A stretch of DNA of 20,296 bases from JAJECS01 sp034428595 (lineage in GTDB: Bacteria; Chloroflexota; UBA11872): NCBI GenBank assembly GCA_034428595.1, contig DAOUHO010000122.1:1-20296 (forward strand), written 5' to 3'. The notes beneath the pieces were generated by a model. That model did not search any database. It was not told the DNA's origin and worked only from the letters and a program-made list of their open reading frames with translations. Numbering within the stretch: the first letter of the stretch is position 1; each line of letters starts with the position of its first letter. A program made the position numbers and the translations under genes. Below are positions 13,748-20,296 of this stretch, piece after piece.

Positions 13748-14752
13748 CTACGCCATGCTCTCCAACTGGTCGATGGTGACCTGGTGCCGCAGCGGCAGGC
13801 CGTTCACGTGCCGCTCCAACTCGTCGAGCATGGCGTCGGTCAGCCGGGCGCGCCGCTCGGGGGGCAGCCCGGCGACGTGGGGCGTCAGGAGCACCCGCCG
13901 CAGGCCCAGCAGCGGATGGTCGGGCGGCAGCGGCTCCTGGTCGAAGACGTCCAGGGCGCAATCGAACCGCTCCTTGGCCAGCTCGGCAATCAGGGCGTCG
14001 GTGTCGATCAGCGCCGAGCGGGCGTTGTTGACCAGCACGGCGTCGTCCTTGATCAGCGCCAGCATCTCCGCGTCGATCATGTGGTGGGTCGAGGGCAACA
14101 CGGGCGCGTGAATGCTGATCACGTCGCTGGTCCGCATCAGGTCCGGCAACTCCAGCTTGCGCACGCCCAGATTCTGGGCGTCATGTTCGGTCAAATAGGG
14201 ATCGGCCACGACGATCTCGACGTCGAACGGGCGCAGCAGCGGAATCAGCCGCCGCCCCACCTTGCTCGCGCCGATGACGCCGTAGCGCTTGCCATAGAGC
14301 TCGCGGTCGACAACCGGGCCGATGTCGCGCCAGCGGCCGGCGCGCATCGCGGCGTCGAAATCGCCCGTTCGCCGCAGCAACGCGAGCACCACGGCCAGCG
14401 TGTGCTCGGCGACGCCGAGGGCGATGAAGTCGGCGGCATGAGTGACGCGCACGCCGCGTCGGAAAGCCGCCGGCGGCGTCACGCTCCGGATCGTGCCGGC
14501 CGCGTAGCAGATGATTTCAAGGTCCGGCGCGGCGTCCAGCAGCTGGTCGTCGTATGTGCACGAGCCCCACGAGGCCAGCACGGCCGTCATGCCGCCGATG
14601 CGCTCTCCCACGTCCGCGGCGTCCCAGGCTCGGTCGCCGTCGTTGAACGTCACCGATTCGGCCAGACGCTCCAGCCGCGCACGCGATTCGGGCGTCGAAA
14701 TGCGCTGGAAGAGCGGTCGCTCAACCGTCACCAGCACGCGCGGCGCGGGCAT
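13748..14752 (-). CDS. D-isomer-specific 2-hydroxyacid dehydrogenase
   Basis: Enzymes of this family interconvert 2-hydroxy and 2-oxo acids with NAD(P); glyoxylate, hydroxypyruvate and phosphoglycerate dehydrogenases belong here. In the 334-residue protein the Rossmann loop is GVIGASKVG (158-166), with Ser at the second Gly of GxGxxG. The catalytic triad is R245 (NNARSALIDTDAL), E273 (DVFDQEPLP) and H292 (LTPHVAG). The start is set at ATG 14752 because GAGGAG lies 7 bases upstream and MPAPRVLVTV begins the first strand; a longer frame to 14830 would run over the divergent gene's upstream region. It is divergent from the isomerase gene (83-base gap), which hints at shared control. The substrate is unknown. 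Confidence 0.9.
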   Translation of the reverse strand: MPAPRVLVTVERPLFQRISTPESRARLERLAESVTFNDGDRAWDAADVGERIGGMTAVLASWGSCTYDDQLLDAAPDLEIICYAAGTIRSVTPPAAFRRGVRVTHAADFIALGVAEHTLAVVLALLRRTGDFDAAMRAGRWRDIGPVVDRELYGKRYGVIGASKVGRRLIPLLRPFDVEIVVADPYLTEHDAQNLGVRKLELPDLMRTSDVISIHAPVLPSTHHMIDAEMLALIKDDAVLVNNARSALIDTDALIAELAKERFDCALDVFDQEPLPPDHPLLGLRRVLLTPHVAGLPPERRARLTDAMLDELERHVNGLPLRHQVTIDQLESMA

Positions 14753-14835
14753 CGAGCAACTCCTCGGTGGCGTTCGCCCTGCGCTGGCATGATAGGCGCG
14801 CACCGCCCAGTTCTCCCGAAGGCGCGGCACGGCCG

Positions 14836-15729
14836 ATGCAAATCATCCTATTCACGAAGTTCTTTGAGACGCTTCAACCCTCGGCGTTGGGCGAGTACGT
14901 GGCCGGCCTGGGCTACGACGGGCTGGACCTGACCGTGCGTCCGGGATATCCGATCAACCCGGGCAACGTGCGGACGACGCTGCCACCCGCCGCGCGACAG
15001 TGGGAAGCGCTCGGGCTTTCATGCCCGATGATCACCATGCCGACGGACTTCAACGACCCGACGCACGCGGATGCGGTGTCGATCTACGAGGCGGCGGCGG
15101 AAGCCGGCGTGCGGGTCATCAAGACGGGCTATTTCATCTTCAAGCCGGGCATGGACTATTGGGGCGCCGTGGACCACGCGCGTCGACAGCTTGAGGGCTT
15201 CGAGTCACTGAGCGCGCGCACCGGCGTAAAGTCCCTGCACCACACGCACAGCGGGGCGGTGCTCGGCTCCAACTGCGCCGGCCTGATGCACCTGCTCCGA
15301 GGTCGCGACCCCGCCCACGTCGGCGCGTACATCGACCCGGGACACCTGGCGGTCGATGGCGAGGACATCGACATGGCGTTTGCCATGTGCGACGGCTACC
15401 TGGCCGCCGTCGCCGCCAAGGACGCCTGCCACCTCCCGGACTCGCGGCGCAACGCCCCGGCGGCATACGGCCCCGCCTTCGTATACGTGGGCGACGGCGC
15501 GGCGCCGTGGGGACGCGTGCTCGAGTTACTGGCCGAACGGAACTTCGACGGTCCGCTCTCAGTACACACGGAATACACCACGCGGCAGGACGTGATTGCG
15601 ACGGTGGGCGGCAAGGACCAGTCGGCGGACGCCGACGCCATACGCGCCCGCGGGGCGACGCAGGACTTGCAGTTCCTCAGGTCGCGCTGGGCGGCAATCC
15701 AGCAGGCCGGGGAAGGGGCGGCGCCGTGA
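14836..15729 (+). CDS. Sugar phosphate isomerase/epimerase (xylose isomerase-like TIM barrel)
   Basis: The 297-residue protein fits the AP-endonuclease-2/xylose-isomerase-like TIM-barrel superfamily, whose members isomerise or epimerise free or phosphorylated sugars with a divalent metal. The start MQIILFTKFF begins the first barrel strand, and LGYDGLDLTVRPG follows as in the family. Likely metal ligands fall in LHHTHSG (H136/H138) and AYIDPGH (D168, H170), and AAKDA (K195) is the usual late-strand lysine. The open frame reaches back to 14767 but the added 23 residues are Arg/Pro-rich and unlike the family. The stop overlaps the start of the SDR gene by 4 bases (GTGA), so the two are translationally coupled. 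The exact sugar is not known. Confidence 0.85.
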   Translation: MQIILFTKFFETLQPSALGEYVAGLGYDGLDLTVRPGYPINPGNVRTTLPPAARQWEALGLSCPMITMPTDFNDPTHADAVSIYEAAAEAGVRVIKTGYFIFKPGMDYWGAVDHARRQLEGFESLSARTGVKSLHHTHSGAVLGSNCAGLMHLLRGRDPAHVGAYIDPGHLAVDGEDIDMAFAMCDGYLAAVAAKDACHLPDSRRNAPAAYGPAFVYVGDGAAPWGRVLELLAERNFDGPLSVHTEYTTRQDVIATVGGKDQSADADAIRARGATQDLQFLRSRWAAIQQAGEGAAP

Positions 15730-16451
15730 GTCCTCACCGCGTGGCGGCGGTCTTTGGAGCCAGCAGCGGTATGGGCCGCGCGTCGGCCCTGGCGCTGGCC
15801 GCCGAGGGCATGGACGTCGCCGTGCTGGCGCGGAGAAAAGCCGAGCTCGAATCAGTGGCGGCGGAGGTCCGCAAGTCAGGCCGCCGCTCCCACGTGGAGT
15901 CCGTGGACCTCACCGACGGCGTCGCGGCGCGCCGGGCGGTGCGGGCGGTGGTCGACGGCCTGGGCCGAATCGACGTGCTGGTGTATGCCACCGGCTGGAA
16001 CATCCCCAAGCGTCGGCTGGAGGAGCTGAGCGGCGACGACTGGGAAACCATGCAGCGAGTCAACCTGTGGGGGCTTTACGACGTGGCGCAGGCCGCCCTG
16101 CCGGCGTTGCGCGCCTCGCGCGGACGGCTGGTGGTGATCTCGTCCGCCGCCGCGATCATGCCCGACGCGTCCGGCGTGGCCTACCAGGCGGCCAAGAGCG
16201 GCGAAGCGGGCTTCACCCTCGGCATGATGCAGGAAGAGGCCGAAAACGGCGTACGCGCCACGGTTATCTATCCGGGCCTCACCGACACGCCGCTGTTGAA
16301 CCAACGGCCCACGCCAACGCCGCCTGAGATTGTGGCCCAAGCACTCCAGCCGGAGGACGTGGCGCGCGCCGTCGTCTTCGTGAGCACGCTGCCGGATCGG
16401 GCCTACGTGCCGGAACTGAGCCTGCTGCCCGCCGCCGTCCAGCAGCGCTAG
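15726..16451 (+). CDS. Short-chain dehydrogenase/reductase (SDR)
   Basis: Classical SDRs oxidise or reduce hydroxyl/keto groups with NAD(P). The 241-residue product has the cofactor motif GASSGMG (11-17), a DLTD nucleotide-contact stretch (61-64), and the catalytic set N113, S140 (VVISSAA), Y153 and K157 (YQAAK). The PG motif (IYPGLTDTP) follows as usual. The start is GTG 15726, which overlaps the preceding isomerase stop by 4 bases; the frame stays open far upstream inside that gene, but the first Rossmann strand begins just after this GTG. It is convergent with the Gfo/Idh/MocA gene, 10 bases apart. It probably works with the isomerase on the same sugar, though the substrate cannot be read. 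Confidence 0.9.
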   Translation: MSPHRVAAVFGASSGMGRASALALAAEGMDVAVLARRKAELESVAAEVRKSGRRSHVESVDLTDGVAARRAVRAVVDGLGRIDVLVYATGWNIPKRRLEELSGDDWETMQRVNLWGLYDVAQAALPALRASRGRLVVISSAAAIMPDASGVAYQAAKSGEAGFTLGMMQEEAENGVRATVIYPGLTDTPLLNQRPTPTPPEIVAQALQPEDVARAVVFVSTLPDRAYVPELSLLPAAVQQR

Positions 16452-16461
16452 ACCGACACGC

Positions 16462-17553
16462 CTACCGAAACGGGTCGTACACCAGCCCCAGGCTGCGATC
16501 GGACAGCGGCAGATCGACGCGTAGGTTGCCGCGGCGGTGCGACTCGTTGAGGGCGATCTCGATCTCCATTGCGTCACGCACGCGCCGTCCGCTCGCGCGA
16601 GGCTCGCCGCCGTGCTCCATGCACGTGATCAGGTCGTCGATGCCGTAGATCACCGACCAGTTGCCGGCCAGGCGCGGCTCCGGGAAGGGCACCTCCACGC
16701 GCTGCGTGCCCGAAATGGTCTCCACGTCTTGCCACAGGCGCAGCTCCTGCCAGTCGAAGGTCAACTCTCCGGTTTCGCCGGTGATTCGCACCCACGGCGC
16801 CCCTGGCCGCAGGCAGATGGGCAGGCCGTTGCGCAGGCGAATGAACCCGGCGCCCTTGAACTCACGCCCGGCCTCGACCTTGGCGTCATCGTCCGAGATG
16901 CCGATCACCCATTCGCCCGGCGAATCGAGCAGGTAGTTCCATGAATTGTGCTGCGCCATCACCGAGTTGGTGTCCAGGCTCAACAGTTGGCCAATTGCCC
17001 CCTCATCTAGCAATCGGCGGGCGTTGGCCACCGCCGGGTGGTTCATGCTCACGGCGCCGACCACCAACGGAACGCCGGCCGCCGCGCAAGCGTCGACCAT
17101 GTCGTCGGCCCCATCAAGCGTTGGCGCCATCGGCTTTTCCGTGATCACGCCCTTGGCGCCGTGCTCCACCGCCGCGCGGGTGGCTTCGGGCCTGAGTGCG
17201 GCATTCGAGGGAATACCGACGATATCCAGGCGCTCCCGGGAGATCATCTCCCGGTAATCGTCGTAGAGCGCCACGCCTGCGTAGCGCTCACCGAACGCCT
17301 CCCGACGCGGATCCGAGAGCTCGCACGCGGCTACGAGCTCCGTCGCCGGGTGCAGCACCAGCGAGTCGGCAAATCCGTTCGGCAGGCCCTCTCGGCCCGG
17401 GTGCGCGGTGGGCGGCGGGTCTCGATCTGGCCGCAGCGGCGGCATGGGCGTCTCGCGCCCGGCGCGCCCGTAATTTGCCTGCTGTCGCGTCGCAACGTCG
17501 TACAGCCAGCCCATCCATCCGAGTCCGATGAGCCCTGCCCGGTAGGTCGCCAT
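16462..17553 (-). CDS. Gfo/Idh/MocA family oxidoreductase
   Basis: Members of this family are NAD(P)-dependent sugar, inositol or amino-sugar dehydrogenases. The 363-residue protein has the Rossmann motif GLIGLGWMG (7-15) and the hallmark EKPMA (139-143) that places the catalytic-site Lys, followed by a conserved-position His in SMNHPA (H172). Unusually, about 45 residues, Pro/Arg-rich (about 20-64), lie between the first helix and the second strand, where most family members have about 20. A GGGGGAG ribosome-binding site lies about 8 bases before the ATG at 17553 and sits in the arm of a hairpin (17564-17583). It is divergent from the rhamnosidase gene. The substrate is unknown; the neighbourhood suggests a deoxy-sugar or sugar acid. 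Confidence 0.9.
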   Translation of the reverse strand: MATYRAGLIGLGWMGWLYDVATRQQANYGRAGRETPMPPLRPDRDPPPTAHPGREGLPNGFADSLVLHPATELVAACELSDPRREAFGERYAGVALYDDYREMISRERLDIVGIPSNAALRPEATRAAVEHGAKGVITEKPMAPTLDGADDMVDACAAAGVPLVVGAVSMNHPAVANARRLLDEGAIGQLLSLDTNSVMAQHNSWNYLLDSPGEWVIGISDDDAKVEAGREFKGAGFIRLRNGLPICLRPGAPWVRITGETGELTFDWQELRLWQDVETISGTQRVEVPFPEPRLAGNWSVIYGIDDLITCMEHGGEPRASGRRVRDAMEIEIALNESHRRGNLRVDLPLSDRSLGLVYDPFR

Positions 17554-17563
17554 GTCGCTCGCT

Positions 17564-17583
17564 CCCCCACCCTGTTCTGGGGG
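17564..17583 (-). promoter_or_regulatory. Hairpin overlapping the ribosome-binding site of the Gfo/Idh/MocA gene
   Basis: On the minus strand CCCCCA (17583-17578) can pair with TGGGGG (17569-17564) across 8 bases. The second arm contains most of the GGGGGAG ribosome-binding site of the gene starting at 17553. If it forms in RNA it would mask the site. The stem is short, so the regulatory role is speculative. Confidence 0.3.
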
Positions 17584-17678
17584 TTCATGGTACGTCTGAC
17601 GGCATGCCCCGTTGCAGTTGTCGGCCGGTTCTGGTACTCACCATGGCAACCGGCCCCTCGCCGCATGAGAGATGGCCC

Positions 17679-20234
17679 ATGACCCAAGTGATGCAGGACG
17701 CACAAACACCTTCCCGGCGGGCCGTCGGGCAGTGGATTTGGATCGAGGGCGAGGCCAAGCCCTACAACTTCTACCTCTACGCGCGCGGATCGGTCGACGT
17801 CGACGGTTCACCGGCGGCCGCGAAACTGCACGTCACGGCGTCCGACCGCTACATGCTGTATCTCAACGGCGCGTACGTGGGCCGGGGACCGGCCCGAAGC
17901 GATCCCCGATTCAAGACCTACGACACCCATGACGTGGCCGCCGCGCTGCGTCCCGGCCGCAACGTGATTGCGGTGCGGGCCTATCACTTCGGCCAGCCCG
18001 TGCAAGGCGAGGGCTGGAACAGCATGAGCGGCAACAGCTTCACGGTGGGCGAGCGCGCCGGGCTGTGGGCGCAGATCGAGGTCACCGACGCCGACGGCGC
18101 CACGCACGTCAGCGGCACCGGTCCCGACTGGCGGCTGCTGCCCTCGCCGGCCTGGGATACCCGCACGCCACTGGTCAACTGCGGAATGATCGGGTCGAAC
18201 GAGACCTACAACGCTGCGGCGGACATTCCCGACTGGACGGGGGTCGAATTCGACGACTCGGAGTGGAGACGCCCGTGGCTGGTTCCGGCCCCCGAGCAGC
18301 CGTGGCACGTGCTGGAAGCCCGCGACATTCCCCTGCTGCGCGAGACCGAGGTGCCGCCTGCCCGCGTGTCGCTGGTCGGCGAGCTGATCGACATGGGAAA
18401 CGCGCGGCAAACGGAGATTTACCAGCTCATCCTGGAGGGGTTGCACTTCCCGCTGGAGCACGCGATAGCCGAAAACGTCGAAGCTGTCTTGAACGACGGC
18501 CCGGACGCGGCTCGATTCCAGGGCGTCTTCGCGCCCCGCAAGGGCATCCGCGCGCCCTACGTGGTCCTCGACTTCGGGCGCCAGGTGTTTGGATTCCCGC
18601 GCGTGCGACTCCAAGCGGAGGCCGGCGCCATCCTGGACCTGACGTATGGCCAGCAGCTCATCAACGACCGCATCCCCGGCGCGCTGTCCTATGCCGACCG
18701 CTACATCACGCGCGACGGCGACCAGACCTGGGAAGCCGCCGAGTACAAGCAGTTCCGCTATCTCTTCATCGCCATCCGCAGCACCTACAGCCCGGTGCGG
18801 ATTCGCTCGATCTCACTGAACGAATACACCTATCCGGCTCCACTGCGCGGCAGCTTCGAGTGCGCCGATCCGGTGCTCACCACCCTCTGGAAAGCCTGCG
18901 TCGACACCACGGATCTGCATCTCGAAGACACGATCGTGTGCGACGCCTACCGCGAGCGGATTCCGTGGAACACCGGCGACGGCAGCCACGGGATGCACGG
19001 CGCGCTGATGGCCTACGGCGACATCGCGCTCCATGACAGGTTCCTGCGGCAGTTCATCACCACCGATCGCGGCGACGGCAGGCTGCAAATGGTGTTTCCG
19101 CGGGACAACCCGACGAACCATTGCCACCCGCAGTTTCTGCTGCAGTGGTCCACGCGCATCCGCGAGCACTACGAGTACATCGGGCGGCGCACGCTCGTGG
19201 AGCAGACGTATCCGAGCGTGCGGCGGCTGAACGACTGGTTTGAGCCCTATCGCGATGACATGGGCCTCTTGCGCGAATTACCCGAGCAGAACTGGATGGA
19301 CTGGACGCCCGTTGACCTGCGCGGCGCAAACTTCAGCACCAACGCACTTTATGTCAACTCATTGGAGGACGGCGCCTGGCTCGCCGCCCAACTGGGGCGA
19401 GAGGACGACCGGGACCGCTGGCAGGGCATCGCCGACGAAGTGCGCGCCGCGCTGCGGGAGCACTTCTGGAATCCCAATCTCGGCGTGTTCGAGGACTCCC
19501 ACTACCGTGGCCAGCTCACGGGCGTGACCGGTGAGTTGGCGCAGGGGTTCGCGCTGCTGTACGGCATCGCCACGGATGACCAGGCGATCCAGATGTGCGA
19601 GAGCCTGGCGGGGCGCGGCGCGGAGCTGTTTCAGGCCTCGCCGCTCTGGTACCCCTACGTGCTCGAAGGCATGTTCGCGCGGGGCTTCGGGACCGACGCG
19701 CTGCGGATCATCCACAACCGCTACGCCTGGATGATGTCGGCCCACGAAAACCCGACGCTCTGGGAAGGCTGGGACCCGTTCACCGCCGGTACGGCGATCA
19801 AGACCGACGCGGACTTCGAGCTCCGGCACACCGCCCACAAGGTCCGGCCGGCCGGCGTGCGCAGCCTGGTGCACTCGGGCGGCGTATACGTGGGCTGGGT
19901 GCTCTCGACGCAAGTCCTCGGCGTGCGCGCCGCAACACCCGGTATGTCGCACCTGCGGGTGCATCCCCGCACGGGCAACCTGGCCTGGGCGCGGGGGACG
20001 TTTCCCGTTCCGGGCGGCGATGTGCAGGTGGAGTGGCGCCGCCGCGCCGGCGCGACGCAGGTGACGCTGGACCTGCCCGACGGCCACACGGCGGACGTGG
20101 TGCTGGACCGCGCCAGCGACGCGCAGCGGGTGGTCAGGCACAACGGGCAGCGGCTGGAAATGCCGTCCACCGATGCGACGGTCGAGGTCGCCGTGGGATC
20201 GGGGCATCACACCGTCGAGCTGAGCACGGATTAG
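17679..20234 (+). CDS. GH78-like alpha-L-rhamnosidase
   Basis: Alpha-L-rhamnosidases release terminal L-rhamnose from glycosides and polysaccharides. From the start used the protein is 851 residues. It has N-terminal beta-sandwich modules (RYMLYLNGAYVGRGPARSD, typical of GH78 lectin-like domains), a second beta domain ending in QFRYLFIAI, an (alpha/alpha)6 barrel with many Trp/Tyr, and a C-terminal beta domain. The catalytic loop reads CDAYRERIPWNTGD (421-434). E426 should be the general acid and D434 the matching Asp, but spacing is one residue longer than in canonical DCPxREKxGWxGD, and the first Asp position is Cys or shifted to D422, so the glycoside cleaved could differ. No signal peptide is evident. 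Start ATG 17679 has GAGAGA 7 bases upstream; in-frame ATGs at 17643 and 17604 are alternatives. Confidence 0.85.
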   Translation: MTQVMQDAQTPSRRAVGQWIWIEGEAKPYNFYLYARGSVDVDGSPAAAKLHVTASDRYMLYLNGAYVGRGPARSDPRFKTYDTHDVAAALRPGRNVIAVRAYHFGQPVQGEGWNSMSGNSFTVGERAGLWAQIEVTDADGATHVSGTGPDWRLLPSPAWDTRTPLVNCGMIGSNETYNAAADIPDWTGVEFDDSEWRRPWLVPAPEQPWHVLEARDIPLLRETEVPPARVSLVGELIDMGNARQTEIYQLILEGLHFPLEHAIAENVEAVLNDGPDAARFQGVFAPRKGIRAPYVVLDFGRQVFGFPRVRLQAEAGAILDLTYGQQLINDRIPGALSYADRYITRDGDQTWEAAEYKQFRYLFIAIRSTYSPVRIRSISLNEYTYPAPLRGSFECADPVLTTLWKACVDTTDLHLEDTIVCDAYRERIPWNTGDGSHGMHGALMAYGDIALHDRFLRQFITTDRGDGRLQMVFPRDNPTNHCHPQFLLQWSTRIREHYEYIGRRTLVEQTYPSVRRLNDWFEPYRDDMGLLRELPEQNWMDWTPVDLRGANFSTNALYVNSLEDGAWLAAQLGREDDRDRWQGIADEVRAALREHFWNPNLGVFEDSHYRGQLTGVTGELAQGFALLYGIATDDQAIQMCESLAGRGAELFQASPLWYPYVLEGMFARGFGTDALRIIHNRYAWMMSAHENPTLWEGWDPFTAGTAIKTDADFELRHTAHKVRPAGVRSLVHSGGVYVGWVLSTQVLGVRAATPGMSHLRVHPRTGNLAWARGTFPVPGGDVQVEWRRRAGATQVTLDLPDGHTADVVLDRASDAQRVVRHNGQRLEMPSTDATVEVAVGSGHHTVELSTD

Positions 20235-20256
20235 CTGTGGCGCCGGCGGGACTTCA

Positions 20257-20286
20257 TTCGCCGTGCGCCCGCGGGCGCACGGCGAA
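20257..20286. terminator. 30-bp perfect palindrome after the rhamnosidase gene
   Basis: TTCGCCGTGCGCCCG (20257-20271) is followed immediately by its exact reverse complement (20272-20286). In RNA this would give a very stable GC-rich hairpin 22 bases after the stop codon. No T-tract follows in the visible bases, so it may be a bidirectional or factor-assisted transcript end, or a protein-binding site. Confidence 0.65.
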
Positions 20287-20296
20287 GCTCAATAGG

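Noticed and set aside
14753..14830. Longer N-terminus for the 2-hydroxyacid dehydrogenase (start at 14830)
   Set aside because: GAGGAG at ideal spacing from ATG 14752 and the family-like MPAPRVLVTV start argue for the shorter protein.
13784..14932. 382-codon plus-strand open frame
   Set aside because: It is antisense to the 2-hydroxyacid dehydrogenase, whose catalytic triad is intact on the other strand, and it shows no recognisable domain.

Overview
The window is high-GC DNA (sampled coding stretches count at 60-65% GC) from an uncultured-type bacterium. My best guess is a marine or host-associated Chloroflexota (SAR202/Dehalococcoidia-like). That rests on general character: many sugar and hydroxyacid oxidoreductases, a GH78-type glycosidase, and intergenic spacers full of short palindromic repeats. 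It is inference; no rRNA gene is present to settle it.

Layout. (1) 1-312, minus strand: a fragment of the core translation/secretion operon, rpmG (ribosomal protein L33) followed by the start of secE, which runs off the left edge. (2) 300-800: no recognised gene, but three strong hairpins in a row (607-720) and one weak small ORF. (3) 805-5740: an accessory block of unrecognised or defence-flavoured genes. It holds a three-helix membrane protein, a small proline-rich ORF on the opposite strand, a 902-residue N6-adenine DNA methyltransferase with an N-terminal nuclease-like domain, a DUF4238 protein with clearly lower GC (40% over 4681-4800), and a very basic 99-residue membrane protein. This is the most likely place for an undescribed system. 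(4) 5769-6698: a ketopantoate-reductase family gene. (5) 6792-7115 and 10351-10520: mosaics of dispersed and tandem repeats that flank a tandem metallo-beta-lactamase-fold protein and a divergent zinc alcohol dehydrogenase. (6) 10581-11897: lysA. (7) 12028-12768: a VapBC-type toxin-antitoxin pair with a visible promoter and operator palindromes. (8) 12805-13671: a short sigma-70-family factor with altered promoter-melting residues. (9) 13748-20234: a carbohydrate-metabolism neighbourhood with a hydroxyacid dehydrogenase, a sugar isomerase/epimerase overlapping an SDR, a Gfo/Idh/MocA dehydrogenase and a GH78-like alpha-L-rhamnosidase, closed by a 30-bp perfect palindrome at 20257-20286.

How the genes may work together. 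The sugar genes could release a deoxy-sugar from a polysaccharide or glycoside (GH78) and then oxidise, isomerise or reduce the monosaccharide and its acid products. No transporter or kinase lies in the window, so the pathway cannot be fixed. In the accessory block, the methyltransferase/nuclease fusion beside a DUF4238 gene and two membrane proteins would suit a restriction-like or abortive anti-phage cassette. No single gene there proves it.
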